DNA of 64,000 nt from positions 47,332 to 111,331 of the forward strand of contig NZ_JADPVH010000001.1 of the NCBI RefSeq assembly GCF_026932795.1, read 5' to 3'. The translations under genes were made by a program, and so were the position numbers. How positions within the stretch are numbered: the first letter of the stretch is position 1; every line of letters starts with the position of its first letter. Shown in pieces: positions 1-7,830 of this stretch. The notes below the pieces were generated by a model. The model ran no database searches. It was given only the letters and a program-made list of their open reading frames with translations, and was not told the DNA's origin. The DNA comes from Paenarthrobacter sp. Z7-10. GTDB taxonomy: Bacteria > Actinomycetota > Actinomycetes > Actinomycetales > Micrococcaceae.

Positions 1-465
1 GCCAAGACGTGCGGGCCGCTGCTGCTGCAGTATCCGCTGTACGGCGGGATCGTCGGACTTCTCGCCTACGCCCCCGACTCGCACAGCAAACCCCTGCAGA
101 CGGTGATTTCGGCAGCCATTGTGGCTGGAGCCAGCGTTGCAACTCTTCCCTTCCTGAACTTCCTCGGCTCCATCGTCATCTCGCTTTTCGTTCCTTCCGG
201 CGGCGGACACTGGGGCGTGCAGGGACCGATCGCGGTCGCGGCCGCACAGCAGCTGGGCCAGACCTCGCCGGAGTACCTGGGCAAGATCTCCATGTCCGTG
301 GCCGCCGGGGAAGCCGTGGCCAACATGATCCAGCCGTTCTGGCTGCTTCCCGTGCTGGCCATTGCCAAACTCAGCGTCCGCAAGGTGATGGGCTACACGG
401 TGGCCGCTTTCCTGGTGGGCTTCGTGATATTCGGCGTGGCGATGCTGATCGCACCGCATGTCTGA
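1..465 (+). CDS. Short-chain fatty acid transporter, AtoE family (C-terminal part, 5' end outside window)
   Basis: This is the last 154 codons of an integral membrane permease of the AtoE/TIGR00366 family, which takes up short-chain fatty acids such as butyrate or acetoacetate. The frame is open from base 1, so the start lies upstream. Visible are long hydrophobic helices and the family-like segment GGGHWGVQGPIAVAAA, followed by MIQPFWLLPVLAIAKL and a last membrane helix ending in IAPHV. The stop codon overlaps the start of the amidase gene by 8 bp, so the two are probably translated from one message. The substrate is inferred from the family only. Confidence 0.85.
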   Translation, partial: AKTCGPLLLQYPLYGGIVGLLAYAPDSHSKPLQTVISAAIVAGASVATLPFLNFLGSIVISLFVPSGGGHWGVQGPIAVAAAQQLGQTSPEYLGKISMSVAAGEAVANMIQPFWLLPVLAIAKLSVRKVMGYTVAAFLVGFVIFGVAMLIAPHV

Positions 466-1903
466 CCCGCAAACTCCTCCCGGGGCGCCGCCGTCCACGG
501 AGGATTCCCCCGGGCTGGCCATTCTGGCCGCAGTCGCTGCGGGCAGATCCAGCGTCGCCGAGGTGGCCGAGAGTCGGCTGCAGGACATCCGCAGCAAGGA
601 CGCTCAGATCCACGCCTTCGTCCACCTGGACCCCGAGGCCGTCCGGGCCGCAGCATCGGAACAGGACAATATGGGAGGCGCAGCGGCGAATCGGCCGCTG
701 CATGGGCTGCCCATCGGCATCAAGGATCTGATGGACACGGCGGATCTGCCCACCGAATACGGGTCGCCGCTGCACACCGGGCATCGGCCGGACTCCGATG
801 CCGCCGTCGTGCGAAGTCTGCGCGAAGCGGGTGCGCTGATTATGGGCAAAACCGTCACCACCGAATTTGCGTTGTTCCACCCGGGCCCGACACGTAATCC
901 AGAAGACCTGCAGCGAACCCCCGGTGGATCATCCAGCGGCTCGGCTGCGGCGGTCAGTGCGGGCATGCTGCCGGTTGCTCTCGGCACCCAGACCGCCGGC
1001 TCAATCACCCGCCCGGCCTCGTTCTGCGGAATCGTCGGCTTCAAGCCAACGTTTGGCAGCATCGACCGAGACGGCGTCCTGCTGGTCAGTGAGACGCTGG
1101 ACACGGTGGGCATCCTGGCACGCAGCGTGTCCGACGTTTCGGCCGTGTTCGCGGTTATCCGGTCCGATCCGCCGAACCACGCCGCCGTGCCCTACGGCGG
1201 CGGACGTCCCGGCGTGCCGGACGACGTGGACCGCGCTGAAGCGCCGCCGACGACGACGACGGCGGCACGGGCGCCGGCGCGGAACGGCACGCGGCTGCGG
1301 CTCGGGTTCGCGCGGACGGCGGAGTGGATGCAAGCGGAGGACTCGACCCGGGCAGCGATCGAGGACTACGTGCAAGAACTACGGGCGGCGGCTGGAGACG
1401 GCGGTGGGATCGATGTAGTCGACGTTCTCCTGCCCGCGGCCTTCGACGGGTTGACGGCGGCGCAGATCACCGTAATGGAGTTTGAGGCCAGCCGGAACCT
1501 GCGCGAACGCTGCGCGGAAGACCCGTCGCTGGTCAGCAACCGGCTGGCTGAGCTGCTTGAGCGTGGTGCCGGGATTAGTGCGGAGGAGTACGGCAGCGCC
1601 CTGGAGCTTGCCCAGGCCTGCCGCCGGCAGTTGCCCACCCTCTTTGCCGACATCGACGCCCTGTTGGTTCCCGCCGTGCGCGGTGAGGCCCCGCTGTTCG
1701 AGGACGGAACGGGGGATCCCTTGTTCGCGCGCTGCTGGACCCTGCTGCACTGTCCCACGATTTCACTGCCGCTGCTGACCGGTCCGTCCGGGCTGCCGAT
1801 TGGGCTCCAGCTGGTGGCTGACCTGAATGACGACGACCGCCTGCTGGCGGTCGCCGGCACCCTGATGGACCGTCGTCGTCCTACTCCACGCCGCGGATCC
1901 TGA
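458..1903 (+). CDS. Amidase signature family enzyme
   Basis: A 481-residue cytoplasmic hydrolase that splits an amide bond with the Ser-cisSer-Lys triad of the amidase signature family. The triad is visible: Lys89 in GIKDLMD, cis-Ser about 159 in PGGSSSGSAAAVSAG, and nucleophile Ser182 in AGSITRPASFCG. The rest of the fold follows to residue 481. Residues about 245-280 form a low-complexity Ala/Thr/Arg insert coded by a GAC/ACG triplet run, outside the catalytic core. The start overlaps the stop of the fatty acid transporter, suggesting an operon in which a transporter is paired with an enzyme for an amide or ester-like substrate. It is not GatA of the tRNA amidotransferase, because no gatB or gatC lies nearby. 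The true substrate cannot be read from sequence. Confidence 0.88.
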   Translation: MSDPQTPPGAPPSTEDSPGLAILAAVAAGRSSVAEVAESRLQDIRSKDAQIHAFVHLDPEAVRAAASEQDNMGGAAANRPLHGLPIGIKDLMDTADLPTEYGSPLHTGHRPDSDAAVVRSLREAGALIMGKTVTTEFALFHPGPTRNPEDLQRTPGGSSSGSAAAVSAGMLPVALGTQTAGSITRPASFCGIVGFKPTFGSIDRDGVLLVSETLDTVGILARSVSDVSAVFAVIRSDPPNHAAVPYGGGRPGVPDDVDRAEAPPTTTTAARAPARNGTRLRLGFARTAEWMQAEDSTRAAIEDYVQELRAAAGDGGGIDVVDVLLPAAFDGLTAAQITVMEFEASRNLRERCAEDPSLVSNRLAELLERGAGISAEEYGSALELAQACRRQLPTLFADIDALLVPAVRGEAPLFEDGTGDPLFARCWTLLHCPTISLPLLTGPSGLPIGLQLVADLNDDDRLLAVAGTLMDRRRPTPRRGS

Positions 1904-3209
1904 CGACGAAAACCGCACCCAAAAGGCCGATGACGGCGGCCACTACGTAGAGAGTGACGTAACCGCCGAGGAACTGCACGAGCGGAAAGGCGACCAGCGG
2001 CGCCAGCACCTGGGGAAGCGAATTGGCGATGTTGATGACGCCGAGGTCGCGGCCACGGCTGACCGCGGACGGCAGGACTTGGGTGAGCAAGGCGAAATCC
2101 ACGGCGAGATAGGCGCCGTAACCGATGCCGAGCACTGCCGCTCCCACCATCGCACCGGTCCAGGTGGGCAGAAATGCCAGGATGAGCGAAGCCAACGCAA
2201 TAATGGCCGATGATCCCATCACGAACGGCTTGCGCTTGGCCGTCCGGTCCGACCACAGTCCGCCGAGAACGGCGGTGATGAGTGTGGTGCAGGCGTAAAT
2301 GCCGGTCAGAATGAAGACGCCTGTATTGGCGTCGGAGTAATGGACTTTGTCCTGGAGGAAGTAGAGCAGGTACAGCGTGACCATGTGGTTGCCGAGGTTG
2401 ACCAGGAACCGGGTCAGCCACGCCCATCCGTAATCTGGATAGCGTCGTGGCGAAACCCAGAAGCCGCGCAGGAACGAACTCCAGCTCCAGGGCGGGCGCT
2501 GGAACGGAAACAGGCGATCTTCGCGGGCACCGAAGAGGTACATCAGCACACCGAGCAGCAGCGCGGCGGCACATACGGCGTAGCCGAGGGCAAAATTCCC
2601 TCCCACGGCGGACGCAACGCCCGCGCCGCCCACAATCCCGAGCACGGTTCCCATCGACGCCAATCCACCGACATTGCCGCGCTGCTGAACCGGGACCCGG
2701 TCCGGGACGGCGGCGGTGATGGCGGCGAGGGCGCCATTGCATCCCAGCTGAACGACGGACCACAGGGCCGCCATGGCGGCCGCGCCCGGCGCTCCGGCCA
2801 GGCCGAGCAACGCGAAGGTGCCCAGCAAGGCGCCGATCAGCACCCAGGGCACGCGCCGGCCAAAGCGGGAGGTCGTGCGGTCCGAGAAGGCGCCGAACAA
2901 TGGATTGGCGACAAGGGACACGGCGGCTCCGCAGCCCGTGACCAGCGCCAGAATTGCTTCCTTGTTCTGGGCATCCATAGCCTCGGCCTGGTTGCCCAGC
3001 AGGACTTGGATCGGTCCGAAGAACGCCACATTAATGCCGACATTGACCAGCACCACCGAGGTGATCCAGCGCGGGCCGACCCGGACGGCGGGTTCGGTGA
3101 AGGCATCCACGGGCGTGTCGTTGGCGTCGGTCCGCGCGGCAGGCGGGCCACCGGACTTTCCGCCGGGCATGTTTCCCGCTGGCCCGTATCCCGACATGTG
3201 CCCTGACAT
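1881..3209 (-). CDS. MFS transporter with 12 predicted helices
   Basis: A major facilitator superfamily permease of about 442 residues. The loop motif between helices 2 and 3 is readable as GAFSDRTTSRFGRRVPW, and a second copy as GGLWSDRTAKRKPF in the C-terminal half, as expected for the duplicated MFS fold. I place the start at 3209, where GGGAAGG precedes an ATG by about five bases; an ATG at 3227 is also possible. The N-terminal 45 residues are soluble and rich in Met, Gly, His and Pro. The gene converges on the amidase and the two coding regions overlap by 23 bp at their 3' ends. Substrate unknown; the family includes sugar and drug carriers. Confidence 0.85.
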   Translation of the reverse strand: MSGHMSGYGPAGNMPGGKSGGPPAARTDANDTPVDAFTEPAVRVGPRWITSVVLVNVGINVAFFGPIQVLLGNQAEAMDAQNKEAILALVTGCGAAVSLVANPLFGAFSDRTTSRFGRRVPWVLIGALLGTFALLGLAGAPGAAAMAALWSVVQLGCNGALAAITAAVPDRVPVQQRGNVGGLASMGTVLGIVGGAGVASAVGGNFALGYAVCAAALLLGVLMYLFGAREDRLFPFQRPPWSWSSFLRGFWVSPRRYPDYGWAWLTRFLVNLGNHMVTLYLLYFLQDKVHYSDANTGVFILTGIYACTTLITAVLGGLWSDRTAKRKPFVMGSSAIIALASLILAFLPTWTGAMVGAAVLGIGYGAYLAVDFALLTQVLPSAVSRGRDLGVINIANSLPQVLAPLVAFPLVQFLGGYVTLYVVAAVIGLLGAVFVVRIRGVE

Positions 3210-3532
3210 GGCAGCCTTCCCGTGCATCCCGGCTGCGAGCGCCCGAGCCGGCTGCGGCTATTCTGGCATCAGCATACCGGGATGACGGGCTGAAATACCG
3301 GCAAATGCTGCCGCGGGAATTTTTCGGCTCCCCGCTGTTGCTTCCAGTTGAGGTACGGATCACCCCGGGGGATCAATATTTGCTGATCCCGGACAGGAAA
3401 TACCCCATATACTTGTTTCACTAAAGCAACTAACCGCAGGGACCTGCCCCAGCCCGGCCATTACAAATTCCGGTACCCCGCACCGCCTTTCCGGCACAAG
3501 AACATAGCCTTCCCCGACCTCTCGGAGCCACC
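3210..3532. promoter_or_regulatory. Divergent control region between two MFS genes, with dyads
   Basis: This gap separates two divergent transporter genes and holds no gene. It contains a perfect 7-bp inverted repeat GGGATCA (3369-3375) / TGATCCC (3384-3390) around an eight-base spacer. A TATACT hexamer (3408-3413) fits a -10 element for the right-hand gene. It is followed at once by an imperfect dyad, TTGTTTCACTAAAGCAA (3413-3429), of the kind bound by MarR- or TetR-type repressors. No such regulator lies next to it. The regulatory role is an inference. Confidence 0.45.
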
Positions 3533-5446
3533 ATGTCCCATGTGAGCGCACCCGCCCGCAGCACCACCCGCAAAGACCGGACGCCGCAGCTCGGCGAGGC
3601 ATTCACGCACCGCCAGATCATGACCGTGCTGATCGGGTTGCTGCTGGGAATGTTCCTGGCCTCGTTGGATCAGACCATCGTCTCCAGCTCCATCTACACG
3701 ATCTCCAATGACCTGGACGGGCTGTCGCTCCAGGCCTGGGCGACGACGGCTTACCTGATTACGTCAACGGTCAGCACTCCGCTCTACGGCAAGCTGTCGG
3801 ACATCTTCGGCAGGCGCCCGCTGTACGTCATTGCGATCACCATCTTCCTGGCCGGGTCGATTTACGCCGGCAGTGTGCACAGCATGGCTGAATTGGCGGC
3901 GGCCCGCGGCATCCAGGGGCTCGGTGCCGGCGGCCTGATGGCCCTGGGACTGGCCATTATCGGTGACATCGTTCCGCTGAAGGACCGGGGCAAATACCAG
4001 GGCTACTTCATGTCGGTCTTCGGCGTCAGCTCGGTGCTGGGACCCGTGGTTGGCGGTTTCTTCGCCGGTTCCGCGCAGATTCTGGGCATCGAGGGATGGC
4101 GCTGGGTCTTCCTGGTCAACATTCCGATCGGACTGGCGGCCCTGGTGGTCGTCTGGATCTTCCTGCACCTGCCCGCCAAGCACGTCAAACAGCGCATTGA
4201 TTACTGGGGCGCGGCGGCCGTCACGCTGGCATTGGTGCCGCTGCTGATCGTGGCTGAGCAGGGCCGCAGCTGGGGCTGGGCCTCCGCTGGCTCCTGGCTC
4301 TGCTACGGATTGGGGGCCGCCGGCGTGGCCCTGTTCCTGATTGCCGAACGGGCTGCCGGGGACGCGGCCCTGATTCCCCTGCGTTTCTTCCGGATCCCGT
4401 CCTTTGGCATCTCCGCACTGCTGAACTTCATCATCGGAATCGGCATGTTCGGGGCCATCGCCATGATCCCGATGTACCTGCAGCTGGTCAAGGGCCTCAC
4501 GCCGACCCAGGCCGGACTGATGATGATTACCTTCACCATCGGCATCCTGATCGGTTCCGTCTCCAGTGGCCAGACCATTTCCCGCACCGGCACCTACCGG
4601 ATCTTCCCGATTCTGGGCACCCTGATCCTGGCCGTGTCCTCGCTGGCTCTGGGATTGACGCTGTCCGTGGACACCTCCCTGCTGGTTCCAGCGGGCATTA
4701 CCATCGCGTTGGGCTTGGGACTGGGCTTCTGCATGCAGCCACTGACGCTGTCCATGCAGATGTCGGTTCCGCCCAAGGACATGGGTGTCGGCACCTCCAC
4801 GGCCGCCTTCTTCCGCTCGATGGGCGGCACGGTGGGTACTGCCGTCTTCATCTCGCTTCTTTTCAGCAGCGCGGCCTCCAAGATCGTCGGCGCAATGGCG
4901 GCCGCGGTGAAAGATCCGCAGTTCCAGGCCGCACTCAAGGACCCTGCTGTGCGGGCCGACCCGGCGAACAGCAAATTCTTTGCGTTCCTTACCAACGGTG
5001 CCAACAAGGACTCCCTCAACGACACCAGCTGGCTGCATCAGGCTAATCCAATTCTGACCTTCCCAATCCGTGAGGGCTTCGCCCAGGCCATCGATCTGGT
5101 GATGCTGGTCTCGGCCGGGCTCGTGGCCGTCGCCTTCCTGATTACGTTCCTGCTGCCCAAGGCCAAGCTCACTGATTCCGCGCTGGCACCGGCCAAAGGC
5201 GCCGGAGCGCCCGGCACAGCTTCGGCTGAAGCCGGAGCGAGCGTCGCGGGCAAGAACGCCGTTGGGCAGTCGGACAAGCAGTCCCATATCGATTCCGCCC
5301 GGCATCCGTCCCTGATGGACACCGCTGCCACCGATACCGCAGGTTTGGGGACAGGTGTGATGGATCCGGCCGGAATGGGAGCGGCCGGCGCGGATCGCTC
5401 CCGCGCCGAGGCCGCCAGGCACCGGGCTCAGACGCCGGGGCATTAG
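3533..5446 (+). CDS. MFS multidrug efflux transporter, EmrB/QacA (14-helix DHA2) type
   Basis: A 637-residue proton-driven exporter of the DHA2 family. The diagnostic N-terminal motif LDQTIVSSSIYTI, the loop GKLSDIFGRRPLYV and the antiporter motif VLGPVVGGFFAG are all readable, and the length fits 14 helices plus a tail. Residues about 565-637 form a soluble Ala/Gly/Met-rich tail that is longer than usual. The ATG at 3533 has GGAG seven bases upstream (CGGAGCCACC). The substrate is not predictable; relatives export dyes, antibiotics and lipophilic cations. No linked TetR or MarR gene is seen, although the upstream region carries dyads. Confidence 0.92.
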   Translation: MSHVSAPARSTTRKDRTPQLGEAFTHRQIMTVLIGLLLGMFLASLDQTIVSSSIYTISNDLDGLSLQAWATTAYLITSTVSTPLYGKLSDIFGRRPLYVIAITIFLAGSIYAGSVHSMAELAAARGIQGLGAGGLMALGLAIIGDIVPLKDRGKYQGYFMSVFGVSSVLGPVVGGFFAGSAQILGIEGWRWVFLVNIPIGLAALVVVWIFLHLPAKHVKQRIDYWGAAAVTLALVPLLIVAEQGRSWGWASAGSWLCYGLGAAGVALFLIAERAAGDAALIPLRFFRIPSFGISALLNFIIGIGMFGAIAMIPMYLQLVKGLTPTQAGLMMITFTIGILIGSVSSGQTISRTGTYRIFPILGTLILAVSSLALGLTLSVDTSLLVPAGITIALGLGLGFCMQPLTLSMQMSVPPKDMGVGTSTAAFFRSMGGTVGTAVFISLLFSSAASKIVGAMAAAVKDPQFQAALKDPAVRADPANSKFFAFLTNGANKDSLNDTSWLHQANPILTFPIREGFAQAIDLVMLVSAGLVAVAFLITFLLPKAKLTDSALAPAKGAGAPGTASAEAGASVAGKNAVGQSDKQSHIDSARHPSLMDTAATDTAGLGTGVMDPAGMGAAGADRSRAEAARHRAQTPGH

Positions 5447-5456
5447 GAGCGCACCA

Positions 5457-5943
5457 TTGCTGGACGACAAAGCGGTCCTGCCCTCCTACCTGCGGCCCGG
5501 CGCAGCCTGCTCGTCACGAAACTCGACGGACTTGGCGAGTACGACATCCGCCGGCCCCTTACGCCCACCGGAACCAATCTGCTGGGCCTGGTCAAGCACG
5601 TGGCAAGCGTCGAATTGGGCTATTTCGGCGAGGTGTTTTCGCGCCCTCATGGCCTGGATCTGCCATGGTTGAAGGAGACCGCGGAGCCGGATGCCGATCT
5701 GTGGACCCTGCCGCAGGAAACGCGGGGCATGCGGACATTCTGCGTGAACTGATTGATGGGACAGCCGGGCAACGCCCCGGAGACCCAAACCTGTCGGTGC
5801 GCAGTGGGGACGAATGGGCTGAGCATTGTGCACGGATCGACGCTGCCGCACGCTCGGCGGCAGCCGGAGCAGCGCCCCGGGCGGCAGCCGGAGCAGCGAC
5901 CCGGACGGCAGCCGGGAAACACCGTCCGGAACCTGAGCACTGA
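5457..5943 (+). pseudogene. Decayed DinB-family (DUF664) protein
   Basis: Three fragments in order match a DinB/DUF664 protein, a four-helix, metal-binding family. A TTG start at 5457 gives MLDDKAVLPSYLR. After a frame change before 5519 the sequence reads KLDGLGEYDIRRPLTPTG and on through NLLGLVKHVASVELGYFGEVF to about 5727. A further jump joins directly to AGHADILRELIDG, so the central part of the protein (roughly 50 residues in full-length relatives, by recall) is missing. The last conserved stretch, DEWAEHCARIDAAAR, runs into a 24-bp tandem repeat and a stop at 5943. One frameshift plus one internal deletion make this a non-functional remnant. The first fragment starts 10 bases after the MFS stop. 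Confidence 0.8.
5858..5915 (+). repeat. 24-bp tandem repeat, about 2.4 copies
   Basis: The unit starts CGGCAGCCGGAGCAGCG and is repeated at 5858, 5882 and, partly, 5906, with one or two base differences. It sits in the 3' end of the DinB remnant, where the family normally ends in an Ala-rich helix. It probably grew by slippage after the gene lost function. Confidence 0.75.
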
Positions 5944-6028
5944 TCCACCGCACGGTCCGGACCGAATCGCCGCCCCGTTGCTCCGCTCGGGATTGCAGCT
6001 GCGCATCGGCACATGCCGCCACGCCGGT

Positions 6029-7120
6029 TCAGGCGTTCTGTTCCCGCACCTTTTCGATGATGTCCGTAACCGCTAGCGCGTCGGCTGGGTCTACCGGCAG
6101 CGGGCCGCCCTCGCGCAGTGCAGTGGCCAACAGGTCATAGAACCGGGGGAACTCCCCGCGTTCGGTCGGCACAGCTTCCAGTTGCCCGTCCTTGCCCAAC
6201 AGACCCCAGTTCGCACGCGGATCCACGCCGTACGCCGGATCGCCGGGCAGCACACCAGCGGCGAGCGCGGCCTCCTGCTGGTCGCCGGTCAGCTTGGTAT
6301 AGGCTCCCGAAGACCCGAGGACCCGCAGCCTCGGTCCCCGCTGCGCGCTGCTCAGATTCATCCACAAATGGGACCGCACCCCGCCGTCGTGCAACAGCGC
6401 CACAAAGCCGTCGTCGTCCGTCTTTTCCTGCCGTCGACGCACATCAAGCTCACCATAAACGTGCACTGCCGGCCCGAACAGCTGCAGCGCCTGATCGATC
6501 AAATGCGAGCCCAGATCGTACAGCACCCCGCCACCGTCACGCTCGGTGGCGGCAGCCTTCCAGGCCTTGACGATGTCCGGTTGCCAGCGCTCAAGCCTTG
6601 ACTCGTAGCGCTGCACCCGGCCCAGGGCATTGCGAGCCAGCAGCGTCCGCAGCGTCAGGAACTCTCCGTCCCAGCGCCGATTTTGGTAGACGGTCAACGG
6701 CAGACCGCGCTGGCGGGCGAGTTCCACCAGATCGCGCCCTTCGGCGGACGTAACAGTAAAGGGCTTGTCGACGACGACGGCGAAGCCGGCTTCCAGCGAC
6801 GCTCGGGTCAGCATGGCGTGCGTCCCCGGCGGCGTGGCGACAATGACCAACTCGACTTCATTTTCGCCCGGTACGTCGGCGCCGGCATCCACCATTCCCG
6901 GCGCGCGGACGCTGCTGACGCTGCGGAAAAACTCCTCGGGGCTGGGCAGAATCCGGGCCCGCGGAAACTGCCGGCGGGCCTGCTCCACCCGCGCCGGATT
7001 TGCCGTGACGATGAACTCCACCAAATAGCGCGGATTGGCCGCCATGGCCGGGGCGTGGAATACGCTGCCGGCCAGGCCGAAACCCAGCAAGGCGGTGCGG
7101 ATGGGACGCTGCGCGTTCAT
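6029..7120 (-). CDS. Gfo/Idh/MocA family oxidoreductase
   Basis: A 363-residue NAD(P)-dependent dehydrogenase of the Gfo/Idh/MocA family, cytoplasmic. The N-terminal Rossmann fold shows GFGLAGSVFHAPAMAA. The family's EKP-like signature appears as VVVDKPFTVTSAEGRDLV, with the catalytic lysine in DKP. The C-terminal alpha/beta domain carries GVLYDLGSHLIDQALQLFG, where His is the usual catalytic partner. YdgJ-like sequences are the closest I can recall, but the substrate, probably a sugar or inositol derivative, is unknown. No sugar transporter flanks it. A TAGCCT hexamer lies exactly six bases before the ATG, so the mRNA is probably leaderless. Confidence 0.9.
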   Translation of the reverse strand: MNAQRPIRTALLGFGLAGSVFHAPAMAANPRYLVEFIVTANPARVEQARRQFPRARILPSPEEFFRSVSSVRAPGMVDAGADVPGENEVELVIVATPPGTHAMLTRASLEAGFAVVVDKPFTVTSAEGRDLVELARQRGLPLTVYQNRRWDGEFLTLRTLLARNALGRVQRYESRLERWQPDIVKAWKAAATERDGGGVLYDLGSHLIDQALQLFGPAVHVYGELDVRRRQEKTDDDGFVALLHDGGVRSHLWMNLSSAQRGPRLRVLGSSGAYTKLTGDQQEAALAAGVLPGDPAYGVDPRANWGLLGKDGQLEAVPTERGEFPRFYDLLATALREGGPLPVDPADALAVTDIIEKVREQNA

Positions 7121-7126
7121 CTTCGT

Positions 7127-7132
7127 AGGCTA
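7127..7132 (-). promoter_or_regulatory. Leaderless-type -10 element (TAGCCT, N6, ATG)
   Basis: TAGCCT on the minus strand is followed by six bases and the ATG of the oxidoreductase at 7120. This spacing places the transcription start at or next to the start codon. The six bases ACGAAG could also act as a weak ribosome-binding site. Confidence 0.55.
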
Positions 7133-7162
7133 CCCCGCCCACCGCGGCGGAACCGTGCTCAG

Positions 7163-7304
7163 CCGGACTCCGCCACCTCCGACACGTCCGCCACTTCCGC
7201 CACTTCCGCGGATTACCCTTCAACCTTGCCCGACCGGACTCCGCCACCTCCGCCACGACCACCACGTCCGAAAATTGCCCTTCGTCCTTGCCCGTCCGGA
7301 GTCC
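7163..7304 (+). repeat. Imperfect duplication of a CCGGACTCCGCCACCTCCG unit
   Basis: The 19-base string CCGGACTCCGCCACCTCCG occurs at 7163-7181 and again at 7234-7252. Each copy is associated with a related block, TTACCCTTCAACCTTGCCCG at 7213 and a TTGCCCTTCGTCCTTGCCCG version at 7275. The blocks lie in the 206-bp gap between divergent genes and were most likely made by local duplication. No coding potential is seen. Confidence 0.6.
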
Positions 7305-7314
7305 GGGACTTGGT

Positions 7315-7320
7315 TAGGCT
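7315..7320 (+). promoter_or_regulatory. Leaderless-type -10 element (TAGGCT, N6, ATG)
   Basis: TAGGCT is followed by six bases and the ATG at 7327, and no ribosome-binding site is present between them. The spacing indicates a leaderless transcript for the helix-turn-helix gene. Confidence 0.6.
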
Positions 7321-7326
7321 TCTGCC

Positions 7327-7746
7327 ATGGCACAACTGACCCCGCGCACCACTGCCCCTCTCCCCCAGGCCGAAGCGGTCGCGCTGGACCGTGTGCTGCA
7401 GGCGGACAGGGACGTCACAATCTTTGTCGACGGCACCGTACATCGGCTTACGCCCGCCGCAGTGGATGCGGTAGTGGATCTGCTGCAACGCCTGGCCCGG
7501 GGCGAGGCAGTAACCGTCTCCAGTGTGGCGGAACTGCTGACCACCTCGCAGGCGGCCGATTTTGCCGGCATCTCCCATACCTTTCTGCGAAATATGACCG
7601 ACCGTGGAGAGATTCCGGTGCAGTACCGCGGCAGCCATCGGCGGATCCGGCGGGACGACATGGAGGCGTGGCTTCGGACCCAGAAGAGTGCCGCCGGCAC
7701 CGTTGACGTATCCGGAAACGGCCACGGTCCGAAAAACTCCGCCTGA
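7327..7746 (+). CDS. Helix-turn-helix protein, excisionase/MerR-like DNA-binding domain
   Basis: A 139-residue protein. Residues about 62-118 form an excisionase-type winged helix: VAELLTTSQAADFAGISHTF, then RNMTDRGEIPVQYRGSHRRI and RRDDMEAWLRTQ. This matches the HTH_17 family, where the first helix pair reads a DNA groove and RRI contacts the backbone. The N-terminal 60 residues look like the antitoxin-type beta-alpha region found in related proteins of about 140 residues. No toxin gene is adjacent, so it may be an orphan antitoxin or a small transcription factor. Expression is probably from the leaderless promoter just upstream. Confidence 0.75.
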   Translation: MAQLTPRTTAPLPQAEAVALDRVLQADRDVTIFVDGTVHRLTPAAVDAVVDLLQRLARGEAVTVSSVAELLTTSQAADFAGISHTFLRNMTDRGEIPVQYRGSHRRIRRDDMEAWLRTQKSAAGTVDVSGNGHGPKNSA

Positions 7747-7830
7747 CCGGCCGGTCCGCGCCCGATCACCCTTTCCGCACCCGGGCCCCGTCGCGGAAAC
7801 GGGAATTGACAGCGGAAACGCGGGTACTAG

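Noticed and set aside
3764..5470. Long open frame on the strand opposite the EmrB-type transporter
   Set aside because: It mirrors the codon pattern of the real gene, is rich in Arg, Gln and Gly, and shows no family features. High GC makes such mirror frames common.
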